A stretch of 64,000 bases of DNA from Thermoproteus uzoniensis 768-20 (GTDB lineage Archaea; Thermoproteota; Thermoprotei; Thermoproteales; Thermoproteaceae), in assembly GCF_000193375.1 (NCBI RefSeq), contig NC_015315.1:752622-816621 (forward strand), written 5' to 3'. Shown here one piece after another: positions 1 to 8,501 of the stretch (its first letter is position 1; every line of letters starts with the position of its first letter). Both the position numbers and the translations under genes were made by a program. Below the pieces are notes generated by a model that saw only the letters and a list, made by a program, of their open reading frames with translations, was not told where the DNA came from and did not search any database.

Positions 1-300
1 GCTCGCGGCGTATTCGACCTCCATGTCGGGCGCCAGCCCCGAGAGCGCGGAGGCGCCAGCTAGGCCGAGCAACGCGGCCGAGGCGACGCGGGCGGGGCCT
101 ATCTTGTCGGACAACACGCCCGCCGGTATTTGGACCGCCACGTATCCTGCAAAGAACAGGGCGAAGACTACGCCGTTTTGGTAGACAGTCGGCCGCAAGT
201 CGGAGTAGGCCGACGCTATGCTCCAGGCGAGGCGGGAGAAGTAGCTCATGAAGAAGGAGGCCGAGGCGAGCGCCACCAAGGCGGCCTTTCTTGGGCCCAT
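1..300 (-). CDS. MFS transporter, N-terminal part (cut by window edge)
   Basis: First 100 residues of a major facilitator superfamily permease; the rest lies beyond base 1. The ATG at 300 is followed by a hydrophobic first segment. The family's loop 2-3 signature is visible as GVLSDKIGPAR at residues 61-71, after a helix ending VAVQIPA. A TATA-like AAAATATAC sits about 20 bases upstream (near 314-323), fitting a leaderless start. It is transcribed in the same direction as the ABC exporter operon behind it but has its own promoter. The substrate cannot be told from this fragment; the fold assignment is firm. Confidence 0.8.
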   Translation of the reverse strand, partial: MGPRKAALVALASASFFMSYFSRLAWSIASAYSDLRPTVYQNGVVFALFFAGYVAVQIPAGVLSDKIGPARVASAALLGLAGASALSGLAPDMEVEYAAS

Positions 301-333
301 TCCCCAACCTACCCGTATATTTTTCGATTTCCT

Positions 334-1836
334 CTAGACGTAGCCCTCCTCGGCCAGCTTGTCGGCGACCCAATTCCAGAGAGGCGCGCCCGCCGCAACC
401 GCCACGGCGAGCGACGCGGCTGAGAGCGCCAGAAGCGCGCCGGTCCAGACATCCGCGGCCAGCAACAAGGCGGCGGACAGTTGCGGAAGTCCGGACGCGG
501 CCACCGCCATGGCGAAGGGCGCCATCGTGGCGGCCACGTACGCGAGCCCGGCGGCGCCGATGAGTGTCGCCTTCAACGAAAGGGTCTGTTGCCTCTGCGG
601 AAGCCCCAGCTCTCTGATCTGCGGCACGCCGATATACGCGGCGGCGATCCAGCCCACGAGCGGGTAAAGGAACACGGCCGACGCCAGGCCTGCCGCCAGA
701 TACAGCGAGGGCCCGAAACGGAGGCTCTGCACAGCGTAGGCGGCTATCCAAGGCGCGAGCACAGCCGCGGCCGACGCCGCTCTCGCCAACGATCTGTATC
801 TAAAGTAGGCGTAGGGATCCGCGGAGAGGCTGAGCCAGAGCCGCTCCCCGGCGACTGCCCCAATAGAGAAGCTGGCTATAAGGAACTGTATTATGTAGTA
901 GACAAAGCCCGCGGCGATGGCTAGACCTATCTCGTCGTTGATAAATAGGGTCGCGGCGTAGTACAGAGCCGCAGTGGCCGCCGAGATGTATACCCCCAGC
1001 TTCAAGGCGTTTATGCGCTGAAGCACCTCGACGGAGCCGTAGGGCGTTTTGACCGTCTTGACTCTGGCGCCGAGGGCCGTCGTTGCCCAGACGACCTCCC
1101 ACGGCGTTCTGCCCAGCTTGGGCCGGCCCATCATGACGGCCTCCGCCATCCGTCGAGGATACGGCGGCATCAGCTCCGAGGGCCTCCCGAAAAGCCCGTA
1201 GGCGTTGGTCGCCAGCTCCTCCACGTATTTACGGGGCATCACGACGGCCATAGCGGCGGCCAGCGCGGCCGAATACGCCGCGTATATCGGCGATGGCTCG
1301 ACGAGTCCGTAGAGAGGCGACAGCGGAGGGTCGACGAAGGACAGGGCCGCGGCCGCCGCGAAGTAGGCCAGATAGAGCGACCTGGCCTTCCAGGGAAGGA
1401 GGGGGGCGCCTGCGACTGCCAGCGCAAGGGAGGCCGAGTTGGCCAAGAGCGCCAGGGCGTACCAAGGCGCGTTGGAGAGCGTCGTGAAGGAGAAAGTGAA
1501 GGAGGCAAGCACCAAGGCGAAGCCCAGACCCATTACGGCCGCCCTCATGAGGAGGTACTCCCACGGGCTTATGGGGGCGGCGAAGTAGAAGTCTATCTCG
1601 GACTTAGATACGACGAATCTCCCGCCTATGGCGGAGGACAGAGCCGCCAGCGCCATTAGAAAGCCCAGTAGCTGGACGGCGGCCGCTGGGCCTATCCCGG
1701 CCCCTCCCCTATACACGAAGACGGCCAACGCGACGAGGAAGACGATGGAGGCGATGGAGCCCCGGCCGGCGGACTGTTTGAAATATAGGTAGTACTTCCG
1801 CCAAGCCCTCCTCCACCGCCCGCCCGGCCTAGACAT
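334..1836 (-). CDS. ABC exporter membrane protein, copy A
   Basis: A 500-residue polytopic membrane protein, last gene of a three-gene ABC transporter operon (ATPase, permease B, permease A); it overlaps permease B by 8 bases. Many hydrophobic segments alternate with short Arg-rich loops, and the start MSRPGGRWRRAWRKYYLYF is a basic cytoplasmic N-terminus. It is a paralogue of its neighbour: both share SPLYGLVEPSPIY, a TNAYG motif and a similar ending WNWVADKLAEEGYV / WDRFVNYLSENGYV. The pair resembles ABC-2 type exporter subunits by context and topology, but I do not recognise a named family. The cargo is unknown. Confidence 0.75.
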   Translation of the reverse strand: MSRPGGRWRRAWRKYYLYFKQSAGRGSIASIVFLVALAVFVYRGGAGIGPAAAVQLLGFLMALAALSSAIGGRFVVSKSEIDFYFAAPISPWEYLLMRAAVMGLGFALVLASFTFSFTTLSNAPWYALALLANSASLALAVAGAPLLPWKARSLYLAYFAAAAALSFVDPPLSPLYGLVEPSPIYAAYSAALAAAMAVVMPRKYVEELATNAYGLFGRPSELMPPYPRRMAEAVMMGRPKLGRTPWEVVWATTALGARVKTVKTPYGSVEVLQRINALKLGVYISAATAALYYAATLFINDEIGLAIAAGFVYYIIQFLIASFSIGAVAGERLWLSLSADPYAYFRYRSLARAASAAAVLAPWIAAYAVQSLRFGPSLYLAAGLASAVFLYPLVGWIAAAYIGVPQIRELGLPQRQQTLSLKATLIGAAGLAYVAATMAPFAMAVAASGLPQLSAALLLAADVWTGALLALSAASLAVAVAAGAPLWNWVADKLAEEGYV

Positions 1837-3316
1837 AGCCGTTTTCGGAGAGATAGTTGACGAAGCGGTCCCACACGGCGGAGGCCTTCGGCGAGACGGC
1901 TGTGAGGTAGAAGAATAAGGCCGACAGCGCCAGCAGGATGGCGGCCGCTACGTCGGCGGCTAGGTAGAACACCGGCGCGAGGACTACGAGGCGCGACGCC
2001 GCAACGGCGAGCCCGAAGGGCGTGGCCAACACGGCGAAGAAAGCGATCGCCAAGGCCCCGATCAAGGCGTTGCGTAGAGTCACCTTGAAGGGCGCCGCCG
2101 TGAGGCCCAGCTCCCTGACTTGTGGTATCTTGGAGTAGCCTGAGGCCAGCCAGCTCGCGGCTGGCAGAGTCAAGGCGGCTGAGGCCACGGCGGGGGCTAG
2201 GTAGATCGCGGGCGGGAAGAACGACGACTCTAGAGCATAGGCGGCGGCCCATGGCGCGAGGGCCATCGCCACAACGACAGCCCTTGCGCGCATCCTGAGC
2301 TTGAAGTAGGCCGCCGGCTCGGAGACGACGCTGAGCCAGAGCCTCTCCAAGGCGAGGGTGAACCCCGCTGAGGAGAAGGAGTAGAGGGAAAGCATGTAGA
2401 ACGACATTAGGGTATACGTGAGAAGTATGTCGGGCTCGTGTATGAAATACGCGGCTATGTAGTACGCGGCGGCGCCGCCGGCCGACATGGGCAGAACGAT
2501 CCTGAACACGTTCACCCTCCTCAGAGCCACGAAGCCGCCCTGGGGCGTATTCAACCTATATCTAAACGACGCGTTGACCGAGGTGGCCCAGACAGCCCTC
2601 CAAGGCGTGGGCCCTATCCGTACCCCGTACACGACCGAGGGGGATCTACGGATGGCGGGCTCTCCCGGGAGTCCGAGAACCCCGTAGGCATTCGTCGCTA
2701 TATCGGCCAGAATTCTGCGCGGGGCGGCTAGAAAGGCCGCGGCGGCCAGCGCGCCCGAATAGGCAACGTATATCGGCGATGGCTCGACGAGTCCGTAGAG
2801 AGGCGAGAGCTCCGGCCTCGCCAATAACAACGCGGCCGCAACGCCGGCGGAGATCCCGTAGGCGATCTTAAGCCTCAGCGGGGCCAGGCTGGCGGCCGTC
2901 GCCGTTAGGGCGAAGAATGCCGTGTTGAACAAGAGAGCCGCCGCGTACACGGCCAGGCCGTACGGGTCGGGGCGGAGCAGGGGGGCCGTATACGCCGCGA
3001 AGAGGAAGAGGTAGGGAAGCGCCAGCGCGACGGCCTTCAGGAGGTATATCTCAAGGGGATCCACGGGCGCGGCGAGGGCGAAGTCTACCTCGGACTTGTA
3101 TATGGCCATGGAGCTCGGCACTGTTATGAAGATCAGCGACAAGGTCAAGACCGCCAGCGATGTCGTGACCGCCGCGTATGCTGCGGGCCCTCTGCCGGCC
3201 GCAATGAGCGCGGCCATTGCAACGAAATACGCCGCGAAGATCCCGAGGAACCACTTGCTGTAGAGCTGCTTGACGTAGAGCCTGAAAACCCTCCAAGTCC
3301 TGCCGGCCCGCATCAA
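1829..3316 (-). CDS. ABC exporter membrane protein, copy B
   Basis: A 495-residue polytopic membrane protein and tandem paralogue of the next gene downstream. The start MMRAGRTWRVFRLYVKQLYSKW gives a basic N-terminus; about ten hydrophobic stretches follow. It overlaps the ATPase stop by 4 bases (ATGA) and permease A by 8 bases, so the three should be translationally coupled. The two permeases probably form a heterodimer around an ATPase dimer, which is how two-permease ABC-2 exporters usually work (inference). The segment coding for SPLYGLVEPSPIY is identical at DNA level with permease A over 40 bases, suggesting recent duplication or gene conversion. Confidence 0.75.
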   Translation of the reverse strand: MMRAGRTWRVFRLYVKQLYSKWFLGIFAAYFVAMAALIAAGRGPAAYAAVTTSLAVLTLSLIFITVPSSMAIYKSEVDFALAAPVDPLEIYLLKAVALALPYLFLFAAYTAPLLRPDPYGLAVYAAALLFNTAFFALTATAASLAPLRLKIAYGISAGVAAALLLARPELSPLYGLVEPSPIYVAYSGALAAAAFLAAPRRILADIATNAYGVLGLPGEPAIRRSPSVVYGVRIGPTPWRAVWATSVNASFRYRLNTPQGGFVALRRVNVFRIVLPMSAGGAAAYYIAAYFIHEPDILLTYTLMSFYMLSLYSFSSAGFTLALERLWLSVVSEPAAYFKLRMRARAVVVAMALAPWAAAYALESSFFPPAIYLAPAVASAALTLPAASWLASGYSKIPQVRELGLTAAPFKVTLRNALIGALAIAFFAVLATPFGLAVAASRLVVLAPVFYLAADVAAAILLALSALFFYLTAVSPKASAVWDRFVNYLSENGYV

Positions 3317-4023
3317 CGCATGAGCCTCGCGACGACCTCCTCTATCCTCTCGCCGGCGTCTTGCGCCATGGCCTTGAGCTCCTCCATGGTGCCGCGCCAG
3401 ACTATCCTCCCTCTGTTTATCACGAAGACGTCCCTCGCCAGCCTCTCGGCTATCGCCATTATGTGGGTGGACACGAGCAGGGCGGTCCCTGCGGCGTTCA
3501 TCTCCTTGAGCATCTTTATCACGGACTCCTGGGCAGGTATGTCGAGGTAGTTGAGCGGCTCGTCGAGCAGAAGGACCTTAGGCTTGTGGAATATCGCCAG
3601 CGCGAGGGCCAGCCTCTGCCTATTGCCGCGCGAGAGCGAAGAGGCCAGCTTGCCCTCGACCTCCTCGAGGCCCAGGGCCTTGATGGCCCAGTCTACGGCC
3701 GAGTCGTCTATTCCGCGGAGCGCCGCGACGTACTCGAGGTTCTCCCTCACCGTCAAGTTGAGGAAAGGCACGGCGTCTTCGGGCAGGAAGCCCATACAGG
3801 CCTTGGCCTCCTTGGGCCGGCGCTGGACGTCGTATCCGCAGACCTTGGCCGACCCCTCGTCGGGCTTGAGGAGGCCGGCCAAGATCCTTAAAGTGGTGGA
3901 CTTCCCAGCCCCGTTGGGGCCCAGGAGGGCCGCCGCGCCGCCGCAAGGCACCTCGAACGACACTCCGTCCAGGGCCACGGTCTTGCCGTACCTCTTCTTG
4001 AGGCCCTCGGCGGATATACACAC
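3313..4023 (-). CDS. ABC transporter ATP-binding protein
   Basis: A 236-residue ATPase that powers the two permeases encoded behind it. Walker A is GPNGAGKST (about residues 35-43), Walker B is VLLLDEPLNYLD, and the H-loop is in VSTHIMAIAERL. The signature motif reads LSRGNRQRL instead of the usual LSGGQ, a modest deviation also seen in other exporter ATPases. Size and layout match the CcmA/ABC-2 exporter group. Translation starts at GTG (4023); a strong TATA box, TTTTTAAAAAG on the minus strand near 4041-4051, makes a leaderless mRNA likely and marks this as first gene of the operon. Confidence 0.92.
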   Translation of the reverse strand: MCISAEGLKKRYGKTVALDGVSFEVPCGGAAALLGPNGAGKSTTLRILAGLLKPDEGSAKVCGYDVQRRPKEAKACMGFLPEDAVPFLNLTVRENLEYVAALRGIDDSAVDWAIKALGLEEVEGKLASSLSRGNRQRLALALAIFHKPKVLLLDEPLNYLDIPAQESVIKMLKEMNAAGTALLVSTHIMAIAERLARDVFVINRGRIVWRGTMEELKAMAQDAGERIEEVVARLMR

Positions 4024-4054
4024 GGCAGGAGAAGCGTATGTCTTTTTAAAAACT

Positions 4055-4432
4055 TCAGCAAATTCTGACCCAGACTCTGCCCTCCCGCCTGAAACACCTC
4101 CTGGCCTCTCTGTAGACGGCCAGCGTCTCCTCGAGGAAGGACCTGTCGGCGTACAGCACCACGCCGTCCTCCAAGGCCTCTAGAAGGAGGACGTTGCCCC
4201 TCCTCAACATCTCCAGAAATCTGTCGCTCCTGACGCCGAGCGGTTGCACGGCCGGATGCTCTAGGTCGAAGAGGACTCCGTAGGCCTCTCTGGGATCCGC
4301 CGGCAGGTCGTCGGCGACGACCAAGACGTCGTAGTCGCTCGACTCCGTGTAGTCTCCTCTGGCTCTAGAGCCGAAAAGCACCACGAGCTTAGCCCCGAGC
4401 GATTTATACCTCTCGACCAGCCCCTCCAACAC
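4055..4432 (-). CDS. MNT-type nucleotidyltransferase (partner of HEPN protein)
   Basis: A 125-residue minimal nucleotidyltransferase. The hallmark GSX10DXD is present as GSRARGDYTESSDYDVLVV near residues 21-39, holding the metal-binding Asp pair. The gene starts inside the 3' end of the HEPN gene (29-base overlap), the arrangement typical of HEPN/MNT modules. In the studied HepT-MntA systems (established knowledge) the MNT partner AMPylates and silences the HEPN RNase; here that is only inferred. The Cys/Arg-rich C-terminus (FRREGRVWVRIC) is not recognised. It is the last gene of the Rieske-SWIM-HEPN-MNT string. Confidence 0.85.
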   Translation of the reverse strand: MLEGLVERYKSLGAKLVVLFGSRARGDYTESSDYDVLVVADDLPADPREAYGVLFDLEHPAVQPLGVRSDRFLEMLRRGNVLLLEALEDGVVLYADRSFLEETLAVYREARRCFRREGRVWVRIC

Positions 4433-4805
4433 GGCCCTCGACCCAGCCCAAGACAGCCTCTGCGCATTTTATACAGGTCTCGGCGTCTCTGTCGGTGTAG
4501 TAGTCCATGGGGGCGCCCTCGGCGAAGGCGTCGGGATACCTCGTGGGTATGTACTGTTTGTCCAGATAGAGCAGACATTCCAAGATCTCCTGCGGCGGCT
4601 CGAGCCCCGAATCCCTCGCGAGATACGTCAGGGAGTGCCCCCTCCTCTCCTTGCCCAAGTAGTTGAGGAGGGCCTTGACGGCCTTCTCGGCGGCTTGGTG
4701 CGCCTCGTAGCAGGACTCCTCGTAGAGGCCGGCGCCCCGGTTCAAGCGGGCCGACTCCAAGTTCCTCCTCGCCTGCCTCAGCCAGTCCCTAAACCTCGCC
4801 ACCAC
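4404..4805 (-). CDS. HEPN domain protein
   Basis: A 133-residue all-helical HEPN protein paired with the MNT gene that overlaps its end. The start MVARFRDWLRQARRNLESAR and the helix AAEKAVKALLNYLGKERRGHSL are typical. The usual RNase motif of HEPN toxins, Arg, 4-6 residues, then His, is not obvious: the residues before His are ERRGH. It may therefore be a non-toxic or altered member. Two GTG codons (4805 and 4802) could each serve as start. It follows the SWIM gene by 3 bases and is probably co-transcribed with it. Confidence 0.85.
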   Translation of the reverse strand: MVARFRDWLRQARRNLESARLNRGAGLYEESCYEAHQAAEKAVKALLNYLGKERRGHSLTYLARDSGLEPPQEILECLLYLDKQYIPTRYPDAFAEGAPMDYYTDRDAETCIKCAEAVLGWVEGRVGGAGREV

Positions 4806-4808
4806 GGC

Positions 4809-5378
4809 CTATGTCGGGCCCTTTAAATAATCGACGTACTCCTCGGCCAAAACCCTCGCCTCGCCGTACGCCGCCTCGACGCCGTCCAGCTCGGCTACGG
4901 GCCGCCCGCGGCACGTCACGACGACTCTAGGCCTCCTGGACACCACGGCGACTCTCCACCTAGGCCTCGCGTAGTCCGCTATGCTACGCCCGGCGACCTG
5001 CCTAGCGTACACCTCGCCGTCCGCCGCAGGCCTCTCGGGGCACTCCACGACGGCTGTGGCCAAGTAGTAGCGCCCCTCCCTCGCCTCGACAGATCTGTGG
5101 GCTCTGTAGAGGATAACGGCGGCAACGTGTGTGCATATGTCGCGGGCCCTTCTCTGGCCCCATTCCGTGAGGTAGCAAGTGCAGACCCAGCGCCTCTCAG
5201 CCTCGGACCACCACACGTGGTACTGCGGATACCTATCGCCGAGCTCCGGCCTCCCCCTCACGACGTAGTAGCCGGGCCCCTCCGACACGTCGCCGACTCT
5301 CGCCAAGGCCCTCCTCAGCCACTCCCGGGACTTACCGGGGAACTTCCTCCTCAAGGGCTCGAGGGGGTCGGCCTCCAC
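4809..5378 (-). CDS. SWIM zinc-finger protein
   Basis: A 189-residue protein with a SWIM-type zinc site: C-x-C-x13-C-x-H (CTC...ICTH, about residues 71-89), preceded by WWSEAERRWV. SWIM domains bind nucleic acid or partner proteins. The N-terminus KFPGKSREWLRRALARV looks like a small helical domain, and the C-terminal half is rich in beta strands and Arg. The GTG start at 5378 has a Shine-Dalgarno-like GGAGGT about 11 bases before it, consistent with an internal operon gene behind the Rieske gene (18-base gap). No specific function is recognised. Confidence 0.75.
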   Translation of the reverse strand: MEADPLEPLRRKFPGKSREWLRRALARVGDVSEGPGYYVVRGRPELGDRYPQYHVWWSEAERRWVCTCYLTEWGQRRARDICTHVAAVILYRAHRSVEAREGRYYLATAVVECPERPAADGEVYARQVAGRSIADYARPRWRVAVVSRRPRVVVTCRGRPVAELDGVEAAYGEARVLAEEYVDYLKGPT

Positions 5379-5396
5379 GTAGATGTATACACCTCC

Positions 5397-5735
5397 TTAA
5401 AAATCAGATATGTCCAGGAAGCCGTCGTCGGAGATCCGCGCCTTGTACGTCCTCAACGGAGGCCTCACGTCCTCGAACTCGCACGGGACCTCGGGCCTTA
5501 CGACCGGCCTCTCCACCATCTCGCCGGTCCTTATGTCGTATTTGGCCTTATGGGCGGGACATACGGCGTAGTAGCCGTCCACCTCGGTCAGCAAGGCGCA
5601 ACCCATGTGGGCGCAGACGGCGTCCATGGCGTAGAGGCCCTCCGGCCTCTTGACCACGAGGATCGGCCTCCCCTTGAACCATACGAGTATGTGGTCCCTC
5701 TCCTCGAAGACTTTGGCCAGCACTCTCACCTTCAT
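5397..5735 (-). CDS. Rieske-type [2Fe-2S] ferredoxin
   Basis: A 112-residue soluble Rieske protein. The cluster ligands are C-x-H-x15-C-x2-H (CAH at about 41-43 and CPAH at about 59-62), followed by the usual KYDIRTGE box. There is no signal peptide or membrane segment, so it is a cytoplasmic electron carrier or an oxygenase-type ferredoxin rather than a bc1 subunit. No oxygenase is encoded nearby. It is the first gene of a string with SWIM, HEPN and MNT genes; the functional link, if any, is not clear. Confidence 0.9.
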   Translation of the reverse strand: MKVRVLAKVFEERDHILVWFKGRPILVVKRPEGLYAMDAVCAHMGCALLTEVDGYYAVCPAHKAKYDIRTGEMVERPVVRPEVPCEFEDVRPPLRTYKARISDDGFLDISDF

Positions 5736-5762
5736 ACAGCCGACATATCACGTGTTTTTAAC

Positions 5763-7040
5763 TTATGCGAAGATCTGATCCGCCGTGATGACTCTTGGGT
5801 CTTTTGGGCCGCTCCTGGCGGCTACGTAGTAGTCGCCCTCGCGCCTCCCCAACTTATCCTTGGTCTCCTCCAGTATCCTCTCCACGTCGTCCTCGCCTAG
5901 ATCGCTCCACTTGACCTCCACGGCAGTTATGCGGCCGCCGTCGACGCAGACTATGTCGACCTCCACATCGCCGCTCCAATACCTTCCGCAACGGCCCAGC
6001 CTCTTGACGACGCCGGACTTATGTAGGCGGGGGAGGGCTCTCCTAACGATCTCCTCGAACGCCGACCCCATATAGCTGTCCAGATCTAAGGCGGGCGGAT
6101 TCCCCAGCTCTATCCAGCCTCTCTGGGGATAGACGAAGCGCGTCCAGAACTTCACGTATAGGTCCGACACGACGTATATGGGCCTGGCCTTGCCCAGGAC
6201 GGGCGCCTCGCGTCGGACAATCTCCAGCTTCTCCAGCACGTGTAGGTATTTGGCGAGGGTCTGCGGGCTTATCCTCGCCCTGTCCGCGATTTCTGAGTAG
6301 GTGGAGGCCCCCTCCTCTATCGCCCTCACGATGTTGAGGTATATATGGGGCTCCCGCGCCTCATACCGCAAGAGGTTCTCGGCCTCCTCGTAGAGCGGTC
6401 CCCATCGAGAGAATAGAGCGTTTAAATTCCCCCCGAGGTCCTTGCCTCTGTCGAATAGGGCGAGGTAGTAGGGGATCCCGTTCGTCACCGCATATGCGGC
6501 GGCCAAATCGCGGGGGCTGTAGGCCGGGAGGAAGGACTTGGCGTATCTAGGCTCCAGCGGGCCCAGCCTCATCCTCGCGGTCGCCCTGCCGAAGAGGCCG
6601 CCGCCGTAGGCCACCGCCCTCTCGGCCACCGCGACGGCCGACGAGAGGAGCACCAAGAACGCGCCGCTGTCGCTCAAGTACTCGTCCCACCCCCTCTGGA
6701 TCGCCGAGAGCGTCCCCGGATCTTCGTCGAGCCAGTACCCGAACTCGTCCACTGCCAGCACGAAGCGTCCTGCGTCCCTCAAGGCGGCGAATATGGAGTC
6801 CCAGTCGGGCCTCACGTAGCGGCCCAGAGCCCTACCGAGGCCCTCGGCGAGGTCCGCCAGCTCGTCCCTCAAAGGCCTCCTCCGGGCGTAGAAGTAGAGC
6901 CCTCTCTTCCCCTCCAGAAACTTCTTGACCAGCCAGGTCTTGCCCACGCGCCTCCGCCCGTAGATCAACACCAGGTGGGGCCTCCCCGAGGCGTAGAGGC
7001 GCTCTAGAAGGGCCAGCTCCTCCTCTCTGTCGACAAACAT
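5763..7040 (-). CDS. Archaeal-type AAA ATPase with C-terminal DUF234 nuclease-like domain
   Basis: A 425-residue member of the archaeal ATPase family (PF01637 type). Walker A is GRRRVGKTW (about residues 28-36); a Walker B-like stretch FVLAVDEF follows. The middle (about 250-310) reads as a winged helix: ISPQTLAKYLHVLEKLEIV. The C-terminal part carries a PD-(D/E)XK-like core, VEVDIVCVDGGRITAVEVKW, as in DUF234 proteins. Such ATPases are frequent in hyperthermophilic archaea, often near mobile or TA-like genes; their role is poorly known. The ATG at 7040 follows a TATA-like GATTTTAATAC near 7061, so it is probably transcribed alone. Confidence 0.88.
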   Translation of the reverse strand: MFVDREEELALLERLYASGRPHLVLIYGRRRVGKTWLVKKFLEGKRGLYFYARRRPLRDELADLAEGLGRALGRYVRPDWDSIFAALRDAGRFVLAVDEFGYWLDEDPGTLSAIQRGWDEYLSDSGAFLVLLSSAVAVAERAVAYGGGLFGRATARMRLGPLEPRYAKSFLPAYSPRDLAAAYAVTNGIPYYLALFDRGKDLGGNLNALFSRWGPLYEEAENLLRYEAREPHIYLNIVRAIEEGASTYSEIADRARISPQTLAKYLHVLEKLEIVRREAPVLGKARPIYVVSDLYVKFWTRFVYPQRGWIELGNPPALDLDSYMGSAFEEIVRRALPRLHKSGVVKRLGRCGRYWSGDVEVDIVCVDGGRITAVEVKWSDLGEDDVERILEETKDKLGRREGDYYVAARSGPKDPRVITADQIFA

Positions 7041-7111
7041 AGAAGAACGTAAGATGCAGTATTAAAATCTTGAAGAATAAAATCTTCTATCGCTGGACGG
7101 CCGGTAGCCCC

Positions 7112-7690
7112 CTAAGCCCACTGGACGTCCTCGGCGTATAGGCTCGCGCGTATGGCCTCAATAGTCCTCTGGGGCACTTGCGCCTCGATTTCGGCGGCCG
7201 GATGCCTCACCAACACGCGCAAGCCCTCTAGGCCCGGGAGAGGCGCCTTGAGGTAGTGGATAGATCTGGGCATAGCCCCCTCCGCGTAGTCCTCCGGGAA
7301 GATCGGCTTGGCCTCGGCCGCTCGCCCGCCGGCAACCACGGCGACGGAGCGCTCTATCCCCGCATATTTGGGCAACAACGCCCTAAGCTCGCCCTCGTTG
7401 TACAAGTTCACCATGACAGTCATGGACAGCTCGCCCCGCCTCGGCGCTATCGGCGCGTAGGCCCTCACGGCCTCCCCGACGAGCCTCTCCCCCTCCTCGC
7501 CCTCGGCGTATAGGGCCTCCTCTATTTGGAACCATACAGTCACGGCGTCCTCGAAAAGCACCGTGACTCTATCGGAGAGGTCCAGATACCTCGGCTCCTT
7601 GTACGCCGCGACGGCCTCCAGGACGGAGTCTCTTATCTCGCCGTACTCCTTCGGCCCCAAGATCCTCTTGGCGGCCTCCTTAAGATCCAT
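7112..7690 (-). CDS. DUF3501 family protein
   Basis: A 192-residue protein matching the DUF3501 family by its start [20 protein letters not shown] and the conserved [14 protein letters not shown] and VWFQIEE stretches. DUF3501 genes are commonly found beside rubrerythrin genes, exactly as here; a role in oxidative stress is inferred from that linkage, and no activity is established. The ATG at 7690 overlaps the rubrerythrin stop in an ATGA, so the two are translationally coupled. A longer reading frame extends upstream to 7879 but runs across the rubrerythrin gene and is rejected. Confidence 0.85.
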   Translation of the reverse strand: MDLKEAAKRILGPKEYGEIRDSVLEAVAAYKEPRYLDLSDRVTVLFEDAVTVWFQIEEALYAEGEEGERLVGEAVRAYAPIAPRRGELSMTVMVNLYNEGELRALLPKYAGIERSVAVVAGGRAAEAKPIFPEDYAEGAMPRSIHYLKAPLPGLEGLRVLVRHPAAEIEAQVPQRTIEAIRASLYAEDVQWA

Positions 7691-8160
7691 CACTTGACTA
7701 ACACCTCGTCCTCGACCTCTGTCTTCACGCCCTTGGCCTTCAGATACTTCTCCAACGCCTCGTTGAACCTGCCGGCGTGGAACCTCTCTATTTTGGCCAG
7801 AGCCTCGAACCACTGGGCGACCTCGTGGAAGCCCTCCTCTCTGGCCACCTTGGCGAAGCCCGGATACATCTGCGTCCACTCGTACGTCTCGCCGTATATC
7901 GCCGCCCTGAGCGCGTCCTCCACGTCGTTTATCTCTATCTCGGCCACGGGATCCACCCCCAGATGCATCAATATGCCGAACGCGTGCCCCGTCTCGGCGT
8001 TCGCCGTCTTCTCGAAGACCTCGGCTATCTCGTCCAGCCCTCTCTCCCTGGCGAGCCTTGCGTAGTAGAGATACCGCCTGTTGGCCATGGACTCCCCCTG
8101 GAAGCCCGCCTTCAAGTTCTCGTACGTCTTGGTTCCCTTCGGTATTTTTCTCCGATTCAT
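7690..8160 (-). CDS. Rubrerythrin (diiron domain only)
   Basis: A 156-residue ferritin-like diiron protein that reduces peroxide in anaerobes. Iron ligands appear in [20 protein letters not shown], and the C-terminal ERFHAGRF; the internal duplication of E-x-x-H helices is typical. The C-terminal rubredoxin domain of classic rubrerythrin is absent, so it needs an external electron donor, as in sulerythrin-like proteins. The start [21 protein letters not shown] at 8160 is chosen because it matches the family start; the frame continues upstream only into non-conserved sequence. A TATA-like element lies near 8185 in the region shared with the divergent small gene. Confidence 0.92.
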   Translation of the reverse strand: MNRRKIPKGTKTYENLKAGFQGESMANRRYLYYARLARERGLDEIAEVFEKTANAETGHAFGILMHLGVDPVAEIEINDVEDALRAAIYGETYEWTQMYPGFAKVAREEGFHEVAQWFEALAKIERFHAGRFNEALEKYLKAKGVKTEVEDEVLVK

Positions 8161-8275
8161 GTTCTCTAAAAAAGAAGAACTTAAAACGAATTCTAATTGT
8201 GCAAAATCCGCACAGTACACCTCGCTGAAAGTTTCGAAGTACTTAGGGGAGGTATGCCCTATTTCACCTGAGGGT

Positions 8276-8303
8276 CTTAAATACCCGTATACTTCCCGTA
8301 TAC
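8276..8303 (+). promoter_or_regulatory. TATA box and twin CCCGTATAC repeat before the small gene
   Basis: CTTAAATAC at 8276-8284 is centred about 24 bases before the ATG at 8304, a textbook leaderless archaeal promoter. Between it and the ATG lie two direct copies of CCCGTATAC (8284-8292 and 8295-8303), the second abutting the start codon. They cover the initiation region, so a repressor site is possible but unproven. Confidence 0.6.
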
Positions 8304-8501
8304 ATGTTCCGGGTACTCGTCGACGAGAGGGCTTGGAGGGTCTTAATAACTGGCAGGGAGGAGGATCTCGACCTCCTAGACGAGGGGTGGGAGCTGGCGG
8401 GGGAGTTCGGCAGTTGGAGGGAGGCCTACAAGGTGGCGGCGAGGCTGGCGGACGCCCACGACATGGTCCTGGAGTGGTACGTGGAGGAGGTAGCTCCCTA
8501 A
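8304..8501 (+). CDS. Small conserved-looking hypothetical protein, 65 aa
   Basis: A 65-residue acidic protein starting MFRVLVDERAWRVLITGREE. I do not recognise it. It looks real: strand-helix-like composition, good codon use, and a TATA box at the right distance for a leaderless mRNA. It diverges from rubrerythrin and its last 4 bases overlap the 3' end of the convergent BtpA-family gene. There is no signal peptide or metal motif. Confidence 0.65.
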   Translation: MFRVLVDERAWRVLITGREEDLDLLDEGWELAGEFGSWREAYKVAARLADAHDMVLEWYVEEVAP

